Positions 1-11,500 of a DNA stretch of 64,000 bases are shown piece after piece. Both the position numbers and the translations under genes were made by a program. Position 1 is the first letter of the stretch, and each line of letters opens with the position of its first letter. A model generated the notes under the pieces. It saw only the letters and a list, made by a program, of their open reading frames with translations. It had not been told where the DNA came from and did not search any database. This DNA comes from Eupeodes corollae (taxonomy: Eukaryota; Arthropoda; Insecta; Diptera; Syrphidae): NCBI RefSeq assembly GCF_945859685.1, contig NW_026605856.1, positions 1 to 64,000 on the forward strand. The letters are read 5' to 3'.

Positions 1-20
1 AAAAGATACTCCTAATCAAG

Positions 21-36
21 ATCTATCATTATAGAT
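21..36 (+). other. Perfect 6-bp inverted repeat (ATCTAT-CATT-ATAGAT), once per monomer
   Basis: ATCTAT at 21-26 and ATAGAT at 31-36 are exact reverse complements separated by a 4-base loop. A second ATAGAT follows directly at 37-42, giving an alternative pairing partner. The element recurs in nearly every monomer. Short dyads are common in centromere satellites that lack a CENP-B box, and cruciform formation has been proposed there; whether this one extrudes is unknown. Confidence 0.7.
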
Positions 37-40
37 ATAG

Positions 41-49
41 ATGAGTCAT
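41..49 (+). promoter_or_regulatory. Perfect GCN4/AP-1-type bZIP site ATGAGTCAT, once per monomer
   Basis: The 9-base pseudo-palindrome ATGAGTCAT is the textbook GCN4 target and contains the TGAGTCA core bound by AP-1 and by several plant bZIP factors. It is present in almost all of the roughly 362 monomers, at fixed 177 bp spacing. Scattered copies are damaged, for example at 3,366, 5,671, 6,379, 7,437, 7,616 and 10,448. Nine bases can arise by chance, so binding in the living genome is inference only. Confidence 0.55.
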
Positions 50-57
50 TTTGGAGC

Positions 58-124
58 ATCCTGAAGGATTTTTGATGTTCTAGACGAAAATCAAATCACA
101 CCCAAAACCATCACCTGATCCTTC
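58..124 (+). other. Nested dyad symmetries in the middle of the monomer
   Basis: ATCCT (58-62) and AGGAT (65-69) form a 5-bp stem with a 2-base loop. GAAGGAT (63-69) is also exactly complementary to ATCCTTC (118-124), and TTTGAT (71-76) to ATCAAA (90-95) around a 13-base loop holding the XbaI palindrome. The 63-69/118-124 stem encloses the 71-76/90-95 stem, so one strand could fold into a nested structure. Repeated in almost every monomer. Some variants break it, such as AGAAT at 6,045, 14,364 and 17,902. Confidence 0.5.
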
Positions 125-133
125 CCAACCCCC
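114..133 (-). other. G-tract cluster on the minus strand (possible two-tier G-quadruplex)
   Basis: Read on the minus strand, this stretch has tracts GGGGG, GGG, GG and GG with short loops, followed by further GG and GGG tracts out to about position 101. Four GG tracts can form a weak two-quartet structure; only three tracts reach three G, so a strong quadruplex is not predicted. The plus strand from 91 to 137 has one G (117) before the CpG at 139-140, and this block accounts for most of the C over G imbalance of the unit. Confidence 0.4.
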
Positions 134-2832
134 AAAATCGATCAAGACTTCAAAATAGATACTTGACATGTACTAGAAAAAGATACTCCTAATCAAGATC
201 TATCATTATAGATATAGATGAGTCATTTTGGAGCATCCTGAAGGATTTTTGATGTTCTAGACGAAAATCAAATCACACCCAAAACCATCACCTGATCCTT
301 CCCAACCCCCAAAATCGATCAAGACTTCAAAATAGATACTTGACATGTACTAGAAAAAGATACTCCTAATCAAGATCTATCATTGTAGATATAGATGAGT
401 CATTTTGGAGCATCCTGAAGGATTTTTGATGTTCTAGACGAAAATCAAATCACACCCAAAACCATCACCTGATCCTTCCCAACCCCCAAAATCGATCAAG
501 ACTTCAAAATAGATACTTGACATGTACTAGAAAAAGATACTCCTAATCAAGATCTATCATTATAGATATAGATGAGTCATTTTGGAGCATCCTGAAGGAT
601 TTTTGATGTTCTAGACGAAAATCAAATCACACCCAAAACCATCACCTGATCCTTCCCAACCCCCAAAATCGATCAAGACTTCAAAATAGATACTTGACAT
701 GTACTAGAAAAAGGTACTCCTAATCAAGATCTATCATTATAGATACTGATGAGTCATTTTGGAGCATCCTGAAGGATTTTTGATGTTCTAGACGAAAATC
801 AAATCACACCCAAAACCATCACCTGATCCTTCCCAACCCCCAAAATCGATCAAGACTTCAAAATAGATACCTGACATGTACTAGAAAAAGATACTCCTAA
901 TCAAGATCTATCATTATAGATATAGATGAGTCATTTTGGAGCATCCTGAAGGATTTTTGATGTTCTAGACGAAAATCAAATCACACCCAAAACCATCACC
1001 TGATCCTTCCCAACCCCCAAAATCGATCAAGACTTCAAAATAGATACTTGACATGTACTAGAAAAAGATACTCCTAATCAAGATCTATCATTATAGATAT
1101 AGATGAGTCATTTTGGAGCATCCTGAAGGATTTTTGATGTTCTAGACGAAAATCAAATCACACCCAAAACCATCAGCTGATCCTTCCCAACCCCCAAAAT
1201 CGATCAAGACTTCAAAATAGATACTTGACATGTACTAGAAAAAGATACTCCTAATCAAGATCTATCATTATAGATATAGATGAGTCATTTTGGAGCATCC
1301 TGAAGGATTTTTGATGTTCTAGACGAAAATCAAATCACACCCAAAACCATCACCTGATCCTTCCCAACCCCCAAAATCGATCAAGACTTCAAAATAGATA
1401 CTTGACATGTACTAGAAAAAGATACTCCTAATCAAGATCTATCATTATAGATATAGATGAGTCATTTTGGAGCATCCTGAAGGATTTTTGATGTTCTAGA
1501 CGAAAATCAAATCACACCCAAAACCATCACCTGATCCTTCCCAACCCCCAAAATCGATCAAGACTTCAAAATAGATACTTGACATGTACTAGAAAAAGAT
1601 ACTCCTAATCAAGATCTATCATTATAGATATAGATGAGTCATTTTGGAGCATCCTGAAGGATTTTTGATGTTCTAGACGAAAATCAAATCACACCCAAAA
1701 CCATCACCTGATCCTTCCCAACCCCCAAAATCGATCAAGACTTCAAAATAGATACTTGACATGTACTAGAAAAAGATACTCCTAATCAAGATCTATCATT
1801 ATAGATATAGATGAGTCATTTTGGAGCATCCTGAAGGATTTTTGATGTTCTAGACGAAAATTAAATCACACCCAAAACCATCACCTGATCCTTCCCAACC
1901 CCCAAAATCGATCAAGACTTCAAAATAGATACTTGACATGTACTAGAAAAAGATACTCCTAATCAAGATCTATCATTATAGATATAGATGAGTCATTTTG
2001 GAGCATCCTGAAGGATTTTTGATGTTCTAGACGAAAATCAAATCACACCCAAAACCATCACCTGATCCTTCCCAACCCCCAAAATCGATCAAGACTCCAA
2101 AATAGATACTTGACATGTACTAGAAAAAGATACTCCTAATCAAGATCTATCATTATTGATATAGATGAGTCATTTTGGAGCATCCTGAAGGATTTTTGAT
2201 GTTCTAGACGAAAATCAAATCACACCCAAAACCATCACCTGATCCTTCCCAACCCCCAAAATCGATCAAGACTTCAAAATAGATACTTGACATGTACTAG
2301 AAAAAGATACTCCTAATCAAGATCTATCATTATAGATATAGATGAGTCATTTTGGAGCATCCGGAAGGATTTTTGATGTTCTAGACGAAAATCAAGTCAC
2401 ACCCAAAACCATCACCTGATCCTTCCCAACCCCCAAAATCGATCAAGACTTCAAAATAGATACTTGACATGTACTAGAAAAAGATACTCCTAATCAAGAT
2501 CTATCATTATAGATATAGATGAGTCATTTTGGAGCATCCTGAAGGATTTTTGATGTTCTAGACGAAAATCAAATCACACCCAAAACCATCACCTGATCCT
2601 TCCCAACCCCCAAAATCGATCAAGACTTCAAAATAGATACTTGACATGTACTAGAAAAAGATACTCCTAATCAAGATCTATCATTATAGATATAGATGAG
2701 TCATTTTGGAGCATCCTGAAGGATTTTTGATGTTCTAGACGAAAATCAAATCACACCCAAAACCATCACCTGATCCTTCCCAACCCCCAAAATCGATCAA
2801 GACTTCAAAATAGATACTTGACATGTACTAGA

Positions 2833-2969
2833 AAAAGATACTCCTAATCAAGATCTATCATTATAGATATAGATGAGTCATTTTGGAGCATGATGAAGGA
2901 TTTTTGATGTAAATGAAATTTTGATGAAATCGATCAAGACTTCAAAATAGATACTTGACATGTACTAGA
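2833..2969 (+). repeat. Truncated 137-bp monomer with rearranged centre
   Basis: This is the seventeenth monomer and the only grossly abnormal one. Distance between flanking start motifs is 137 instead of 177 bp. The copy is normal to about 2,890, has CC changed to GA at 2,892-2,893, and after TTTTTGATGT (2,901-2,910) loses the XbaI site and the C-rich half. About 17 novel bases (2,911-2,927) follow before normal sequence resumes at AATCGATC. The novel part resembles the bases just before it: ATGAAGGATTTTTGATG (2,893-2,909) against ATGAAATTTTGATG (2,913-2,926). That looks like deletion with locally templated filler, as in end joining or replication slippage. All later monomers are 40 bp out of the initial phase. 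Confidence 0.95.
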
Positions 2970-5670
2970 AAAAGATACTCCTAATCAAGATCTATCATTA
3001 TAGATATAGATGAGTCATTTTGGAGCATCCTGAAGGATTTTTGATGTTCTAGACGAAAATCAAATCACACCCAAAACCATCACCTGATCCTTCCCAACCC
3101 CCAAAATCGATCAAGACTTCAAAATAGATACTTGACATGTACTAGAAAAAGTTACTCCTAATCAAGATCTATCATTATAGATATAGATGAGTCATTTTGG
3201 AGCATCCTGAAGGATTTTTGATGTTCTAGACGAAAATCAAATCACACCCAAAACCATCACCTGATCCTTCCCAACCCCCAAAATCGATCAAGACTTCAAA
3301 ATAGATACTTGACATGTACTAGAAAAAGATACTCCTAATCAAGATCTATCATTATAGATATAGATAAGTCATTTTGGAGCATCCTGAAGGATTTTTGATG
3401 TTCTAGACGAAAATCAAATCACACCCAAAACCATCACCTGATCCTTCCCAACCCCCAAAATCGATCAAGACTTCAAAATAGATACTTGACATGTACTAGA
3501 AAAAGATACTCCTAATCAAGATCTATCATTATAGATATAGATGAGTCATTTTGGAGCATCCTGAAGGATTTTTGATGTTCTAGACGAAAATCAAATCACA
3601 CCCAAAACCATCACCTGATCCTTCCCAACCCCCAAAATCGATCAAGACTTCAAAATAGATACTTGACATGTACTAGAAAAAGATACTCCTAATCAAGATC
3701 TATCATTATAGATATAGATGAGTCATTTTGGAGCATCCTGAAGGATTTTTGATGTTCTAGACGAAAATCAAATCACACCCAAAACCATCACCTGATCCTT
3801 CCCAACCCCCAAAATCGATCAAGACTTCAAAATAGATACTTGACATGTACTAGAAAAAGATACTCCTAATCAAGATCTATCATTATAGATATAGATGAGT
3901 CATTTTGGAGCATCCTGAAGGATTTTTGATGTTCTAGACGAAAATCAAATCACACCCAAAACCATCACCTGATCCTTCCCAACCCCCAAAATCGATCAAG
4001 ACTTCAAAATAGATACTTGACATGTACTAGAAAAAGATACTCCTAATCAAGATCTATCATTATAGATATAGATGAGTCATTTTGGAGCATCCTGAAGGAT
4101 TTTTGATGTTCTAGACGAAAATCAAATCACACCCAAAACCATCACCTGATCCTTCCCAACCCCCAAAATCGATCAAGACTTCAAAATAGATACTTGACAT
4201 GTACTAGAAAAAGATACTCCTAATCAAGATCTATCATTATAGATATAGATGAGTCATTTTGGAGCATCCTGAAGGATTTTTGATGTTCTAGACGAAAATC
4301 AAATCACACCCAAAACCATCACCTGATCCTTCCCAACCCCCAAAATCGATCAAGACTTCAAAATAGATACTTGACATGTACTAGAAAAAGATACTCCTAA
4401 TCAAGATCTATCATTATAGATATAGATGAGTCATTTTGGAGCATCCTGAAGGATTTTTGATGTTCTAGACGAAAATCAAATCACACCCAAAACCATCACC
4501 TGATCCTTCCCAACCCCCAAAATCGATCAAGACTTCAAAATAGATACTTGACATGTACTAGAAAAAGATACTCCTAATCAAGATCTATCATTATAGATAT
4601 AGATGAGTCATTTTGGAGCATCCTGAAGGATTTTTGATGTTCTAGACGAAAATCAAATCACACCCAAAACCATCACCTGATCCTTCCCAACCCCCAAAAT
4701 CGATCAAGACTTCAAAATAGATACTTGACATGTACTAGAAAAAGATACTCCTAATCAAGATCTATCATTATAGATATAGATGAGTCATTTTGGAGCATCT
4801 TGAAGGATTTTTGATGTTCTAGACGAAAATCAAATCACACCCAAAACCATCACCTGATCCTTCCCAACCCCCAAAATCGATCAAGACTTCAAAATAGATA
4901 CTTGACATGTACTAGAAAAAGATACTCCTAATCAAGATCTATCATTATAGATATAGATGAGTCATTTTGGAGCATCCTGAAGGATTTTTGATGTTCTAGA
5001 CGAAAATCAAATCAAACCCAAAACCATCAGCTGATCCTTCCCAACCCCCAAAATCGATCAAGACTTCAAAATAGATACTTGACATGTACTAGAAAAAGAT
5101 ACTCCTAATCAAGATCTATCATTATAGATATAGATGAGTCATTTTGGAGCATCCTGAAGGATTTTTGATGTTCTAGACGAAAATCAAATCACACCCAAAA
5201 CCATCACCTGATCCTTCCCAACCCCCAAAATCGATCAAGACTTCAAAATAGATACTTGACATGTACTAGAAAAAGATACTCCTAATCAAGATCTATCATT
5301 ATAGATATAGATGAGTCATTTTGGAGCATCCTGAAGGATTTTTGATGTTCTAGACGAAAATCAAATCACACCCAAAACCATCACCTGATCCTTCCCAACC
5401 CCCAAAATCGATCAAGACTTCAAAATAGATACTTGACATGTACTAGAAAAAGATACTCCTAATCAAGATCTATCATTATAGATATAGATGAGTCATTTTG
5501 GAGCATCCTGAAGGATTTTTGATGTTCTAGACGAAAATCAAATCACACCCAAAACCATCACCTGATCCTTCCCAACCCCCAAAATCGATTAAGACTTCAA
5601 AATAGATACTTGACATGTACTAGAAAAAGATACTCCTAATCAAGATCTATCATTATAGATATAGATGAGT

Positions 5671-6379
5671 TATTTTGGAGCATCCTGAAGGATTTTTGAT
5701 GTTCTAGACGAAAATCAAATCACACCCAAAACCATCACCTGATCCTTCCCAACCCCCAAAATCGATCAACACTTCAAAATAGATACTTGACATGTACTAG
5801 AAAAAGATACTCCTAATCAAGATCTATCATTATAGATATAGATGAGTCATTTTGGAGCATCCTGAAGGATTTTTGATGTTCTAGACGAAAATCAAATCAC
5901 ACCCAAAACCATCACCAGATCCTTCCCAACCCCCAAAATCGATCAAGACTTCAAAATAGATACTTGACATGTACTAGAAAAAGATACTCCTAATCAAGAT
6001 CTATCATTATAGATATAGATGAGTCATTTTGGAGCATCCTGAAGAATTTTTGATGTTCTAGACGAAAATCAAATCACACCCAAAACCATCACCTGATCCT
6101 TCCCAACCCCCAAAATCGATCAAGACTTCAAAATAGATACTTGACATGTACTAGAAAAAGAAACTCCTAATCAAGATCTATCATTATAGATATAGATGAG
6201 TCATTTTGGAGCATCCTGAAGGATTTTTGATGTTCTAGACGAAAATCAAATCACACCCAAAACCATCACCTGATCCTTCCCAACCCCCAAAATCGATCAA
6301 GACTTCAAAATAGATACTTGACATGTACTAGAAAAAGATACTCCTAATCAAGATCTATCATTATAGATATAGATGAGTT
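5671..6379 (+). repeat. Shared variant GAGTTATT at a 4-monomer spacing
   Basis: The C of GAGTCATT is T at both 5,671 and 6,379, exactly 708 bp or four units apart. The change breaks the bZIP-type site in both copies. A single shared base is weak evidence for copying; recurrent mutation is possible. Confidence 0.4.
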
Positions 6380-7212
6380 ATTTTGGAGCATCCTGAAGGA
6401 TTTTTGATGTTTTAGACGAAAATCAAATCACACCCAAAACCATCACCTGATCCTTCCCAACCCCCAAAATCGATCAAGACTTCAAAATAGATACTTGACA
6501 TGTACTAGAAAAAGATACTCCTAATCAAGATCTATCATTATAGATACAGATGAGTCATTTTGGAGCATCCTGAAGGATTTTTGATGTTCTAGACGAAAAT
6601 CAAATCACACCCAAAACCATCACCTGATCCTTCCCAACCCCCAAAATCGATCAAGACTTCTAAATAGATACTTGACATGTACTAGAAAAAGATACTCCTT
6701 ATCAAGATCTATCATTATAGATATAGATGAGTCATTTTGGAGCATCCTGAAGGATTTTTGATGTTCTAGACGAAAATCAAATCACACCCAAAACCATCAC
6801 CTGATCCTTCCCAACCCCCAAAATCGATCAAGACTTCAAAATAGATACTTGACATGTACTAGAAAAAGATACTCCTAATCAAGATCTATCATTATAGATA
6901 TAGATGAGTCATTTTGGAGCATCCTGAAGGATTTTTGATGTTCTAGACGAAAATCAAATCACACCCAAAACCATCACCTGATCCTTCCCAACCCCCAAAA
7001 TCGATCAAGACTTCAAAATAGATACTTGACATGTACTAGAAAAAGATACTCCTAATCAAGATCTATCATTATAGATATAGATGAGTCATTTTGGAGCATC
7101 CTGAAGGATTTTTGATGTTCTAGACGAAAATCAAATCACACCCAAAACCATCACCTGATCCTTCCCAACCCCCAAAATCGATCAAGACTTCAAAATAGAT
7201 ACTTGACATGTA

Positions 7213-7390
7213 GTAGAAAAAGATACTCCTAATCAAGATCTATCATTATAGATATAGATGAGTCATTTTGGAGCATCCTGAAGGATTTTTGATGTTCTAG
7301 ACGAAAATCAAATCACACCCAAAACCATCACCTGATCCTTCCCAACCCCCAAAATCGATCAAGACTTCAAAATAGATACTTGACATGTAG
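7213..7390 (+). repeat. Neighbouring monomers sharing the variant TGTAGTAG
   Basis: TGTACTAG is changed to TGTAGTAG in two successive monomers, 177 bp apart, destroying the GTAC site in both. Adjacent sharing of a rare variant is the expected mark of single-unit duplication by unequal exchange or slippage. Confidence 0.6.
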
Positions 7391-8158
7391 TAGAAAAAGA
7401 TACTCCTAATCAAGATCTATCATTATAGATATAGATAAGTCATTTTGGAGCATCCTGAAGGATTTTTGATGTTCTAGACGAAAATCAAATCACACCCAAA
7501 ACCATCACCTGATCCTTCCCAACCCCCAAAATCGATCAAGACTTCAAAATAGATACTTGACATGTACTAGAAAAAGATACTCCTAATCAAGATCTATCAT
7601 TATAGATATAGATGACTCATTTTGGAGCATCCTGAAGGATTTTTGATGTTCTAGACGAAAATCAAATCACACCCAAAACCATCACCTGATCCTTCCCAAC
7701 CCCCAAAATCGATCAAGACTTCAAAATAGATACTTGACATGTACTAGAAAAAGATACTCCTAATCAAGATCTATCATTATAGATATAGATGAGTCATTTT
7801 GGAGCATCCTGAAGGATTTTTGATGTTCTAGACGAAAATCAAATCACACCCAAAACCATCACCTGATCCTTCCCAACCCCCAAAATCGATCAAGACTTCA
7901 AAATAGATACTTGACATGTACTAGAAAAAGATACTCCTAATCAAGATCTATCATTATAGATATAGATGAGTCATTTTGGAGCATCCTGAAGGATTTTTGA
8001 TGTTCTAGACGAAAATCAAATCACACCCAAAACCATCACCTGATCCTTCCCAACCCCCAAAATCGATCAAGACTTCAAAATAGATACTTGACATGTACTA
8101 GAAAAAGATACTCCTAATCAAGATCTATCATTATAGATATAGATGAGTCATTTTGGAG

Positions 8159-8513
8159 GATCCTGAAGGATTTTTGATGTTCTAGACGAAAATCAAATCA
8201 CACCCAAAACCATCACCTGATCCTTCCCAACCCCCAAAATCGATCAAGACTTCAAAATAGATACTTGACATGTACTAGAAAAAGATACTCCTAATCAAGA
8301 TCTATCATTATAGATATAGATGAGTCATTTTGGAGCATCCTGAAGGATTTTTGATGTTCTAGACGAAAATCAAATCACACCCAAAACCATCACCTGATCC
8401 TTCCCAACCCCCAAAATCGATCAAGACTTCAAAATAGATACTTGACATGTACTAGAAAAAGATACTCCTAATCAAGATCTATCATTATAGATATAGATGA
8501 GTCATTTTGGAGG
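8159..8513 (+). repeat. Shared variant GGAGGATCC at a 2-monomer spacing
   Basis: GGAGCATCC reads GGAGGATCC at 8,159 and 8,513, 354 bp apart. The change creates a BamHI site (GGATCC) that the consensus lacks, which would make this segment visible in a digest. It is consistent with a two-unit duplication. Confidence 0.55.
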
Positions 8514-11500
8514 ATCCTGAAGGATTTTTGATGTTCTAGACGAAAATCAAATCACACCCAAAACCATCACCTGATCCTTCCCAACCCCCAAAATCGATCA
8601 AGACTTCAAAATAGATACTTGACATGTACTAGAAAAAGATACTCCTAATCAAGATCTATCATTATAGATATAGATGAGTCATTTTGGAGCATCCTGAAGG
8701 ATTTTTGATGTTCTAGACGAAAATCAAATCACACCCAAAACCATCACCTGATCCTTCCCAACCCCCAAAATCGATCAAGACTTCAAAATAGATACTTGAC
8801 ATGTACTAGAAAAAGATACTCCTAATCAAGATCTATCATTATAGATATAGATGAGTCATTTTGGAGCATCCTGAAGGATTTTTGATGTTCTAGACGAAAA
8901 TCAAATCACACCCAAAACCATCACCTGATCCTTCCCAACCCCCAAAATCGATCAAGACTTCAAAATAGATACTTGACATGTACAAGAAAAAGATACTCCT
9001 AATCAAAATCTATCATTATAGATATAGATGAGTCATTTTGGAGCATCCTGAAGGATTTTTGATGTTCTAGACGAAAATCAAATCACACCCAAAACCATCA
9101 CCTGATCCTTCCCAACCCCCAAAATCGATCAAGACTTCAAAATAGATACTTGACATGTACTAGAAAAAGATACTCCTAATCAAGATCTATCATTATAGAT
9201 ATAGATGAGTCATTTTGGAGCATCCTGAAGGATTTTTGATGTTCTAGACGAAAATCAAATCACACCCAAAACCATCACCTGATCCTTCCCAACCCCCAAA
9301 ATCGATCAAGACTTCAAAATAGATACTTGATATGTACTAGAAAAAGATACTCCTAATCAAGATCTATCATTATAGATATAGATGAGTCATTTTGGAGCAT
9401 CCTGAAGGATTTTTGATGTTCTAGACGAAAATCAAATCACACCCAAAACCATCACCTGATCCTTCCCAACCCCCAAAATCGATCAAGACTTCAAAATAGA
9501 TACTTGACATTTACTAGAAAAAGATACTCCTAATCAAGATCTATCATTATAGATATAGATGAGTCATTTTGGAGCATCCTGAAGGATTTTTGATGTTCTA
9601 GACGAAAATCAAATCACACCCAAAACCATCACCAGATCCTTCCCAACCCCCAAAATCGATCAAGACTTCAAAATAGATACTTGACATGTACTAGAAAAAG
9701 ATACTCCTAATCAAGATCTATCATTATAGATATAGATGAGTCATTTTGGAGCATCCTGAAGGATTTTTGATGTTCTAGACGAAAATCAAATCACACCCAA
9801 AACCATCACCTGATCCTTCCCAACCCCCAAAATCGATCAAGACTTCAAAATAGATACTTGACATGTACTAGAAAAAGATACTCCTAATCAAGATCTATCA
9901 TTATAGATATAGATGAGTCATTTTGGAGCATCCTGAAGGATTTTTGATGTTCTAGACGAAAATCAAATCACACCCAAAACCATCACCTGATCCTTCCCAA
10001 CCCCCAAAATCGATCAAGACTTCAAAATAGATACTTGACATGTACTAGAAAAAGATACTCCTAATCAAGATCTATCATTATAGATATAGATGAGTCATTT
10101 TGGAGCATCCTGAAGGATTTTTGATGTTCTAGACGAAAATCAAATCACACCCAAAACCATCACCTGATCCTTCCCAACCCCCAAAATCGATCAAGACTTC
10201 AAAATAGATACTTGACATGTACTAGAAAAAGATACTCCTAATCAAGATCTATCATTATAGATATAGATGAGTCATTTTGGAGCATCCTGAAGGATTTTTG
10301 ATGTTCTAGACGAAAATCAAATCACACCCAAAACCATCACCTGATCCTTCCCAACCCCCAAAATCGATCAAGACTTCAAAATAGATACTTGACATGTACT
10401 AGAAAAAGATACTCCTAATCAAGATCTATCATTATAGATACAGATGACTCATTTTGGAGCATCCTGAAGGATTTTTGATGTTCTAGACGAAAATCAAATC
10501 ACACCCAAAACCATCACCTGATCCTTCCCAAACCCCAAAATCGATCAAGACTTCAAAATAGATACTTGACATGTACTAGAAAAAGATACTCCTAATCAAG
10601 ATCTATCATTATAGATATAGATGAGTCATTTTGGAGCATCCTGAAGGATTTTTGATGTTCTAGACGAAAATCAAATCACACCCAAAACCATCACCTGATC
10701 CTTCCCAACCCCCAAAATCGATCAAGACTTCAAAATAGATACTTGACATGTACTAGAAAAAGATACTCCTAATCAAGATCTATCATTATAGATATAGATG
10801 AGTCATTTTGGAGCATCCTGAAGGATTTTTGATGTTCTAGACGAAAATCAAATCACACCCAAAACCATCACCTGATCCTTCCCAACCCCCAAAATCGATC
10901 AAGACTTTAAAATAGATACTTGACATGTACTAGAAAAAGATACTCCTAATCAAGATCTATCATTATAGATATAGATGAGTCATTTTGGAGCATCCTGAAG
11001 GATTTTTGATGTTCTAGACGAAAATCAAATCACACCCAAAACCATCACCTGATCCTTCCCAACCCCCAAAATCGATCAAGACTTCAAAATAAATACTTGA
11101 CATGTACTAGAAAAAGATACTTCTAATCAAGATCTATCATTATAGATATAGATGAGTCATTCTGGAGCATCCTGAAGGATTTTTGATGTTCTAGACGAAA
11201 ATCAAATCACACCCAAAAAAATCACCTGATCCTTCCCAACCCCCAAAATCGATCAAGACTTCAAAATAGATACTTGACATGTACTAGAAAAAGATACTCC
11301 TAATCAAGATCTATCATTATAGATATAGATGAGTCATTTTGGAGCATCCTGAAGGATTTTTGATGTTCTAGACGAAAATCAAATCACACCCAAAACCATC
11401 ACCTGATCCTTCCCAACCCCCAAAATCGATCAAGACATCAAAATAGATACTTGACATGTACTAAAAAAAGATACTCCTAATCAAGATCTATCATTATAGA

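Larger units (their letters stand above)
14..161 (+). repeat. Degenerate internal duplication within the monomer
   Basis: Positions 14-37 (AATCAAGATCTATCATTATA and on) and 140-161 (GATCAAGACTTCAAAATAGA and on) align with two single-base gaps and three mismatches, about 19 matches in 24 columns, at a spacing of 126 bp. AAAA(TA)GATACT also occurs twice, at 1-10 and 152-163. This suggests, as inference, that the present monomer grew from a shorter ancestral unit. The match is short and AT-rich, so chance similarity is not excluded. Confidence 0.5.
1..177 (+). repeat. Representative consensus monomer
   Basis: This first copy matches the majority sequence throughout and is used as the coordinate system for the monomer. 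It starts in AAAAGATACTCC and ends in TGTACTAGA. It carries BglII (19-24), XbaI (79-84), ClaI (137-142) and PciI (166-171) sites once each, so complete digestion with any of them should release mainly 177 bp fragments. Only two CpG dinucleotides occur (85-86 and 139-140). The unit is 59 codons long, so frames stay in register across copies, but stops close every frame: forward at 13 and 73; at 32, 38, 62, 116 and 164; and at 42, 81, 156 and 174. The minus strand is equally closed. The longest forward open stretch is about 38 codons and has no ATG. Confidence 0.97.

Noticed and set aside
71..95. CENP-B box on the minus strand (TTCG present at 85-88 reversed)
   Set aside because: Only the TTCG part fits; the required A and CGGG positions are not met.
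161..171. TTGACA read as a bacterial -35 promoter element
   Set aside because: There is no suitable -10 partner in a gene context, and the sequence is eukaryotic satellite.
1..177. Phased A-tracts giving curved DNA
   Set aside because: A4-5 runs start at 87, 104, 134, 152 and 177; spacings of 17, 30, 18 and 25 bp do not fit a 10-11 bp helical repeat.
5917..9634. A 21-monomer duplication from the shared change ACCAGATCC
   Set aside because: Only one base is shared and neighbouring variants do not recur at the same offset, so recurrent mutation is as likely. The same holds for pairs at 3,366/7,437 (23 units), 7,616/10,448 (16 units), 9,007/12,370 (19 units) and 12,532/14,656 (12 units).
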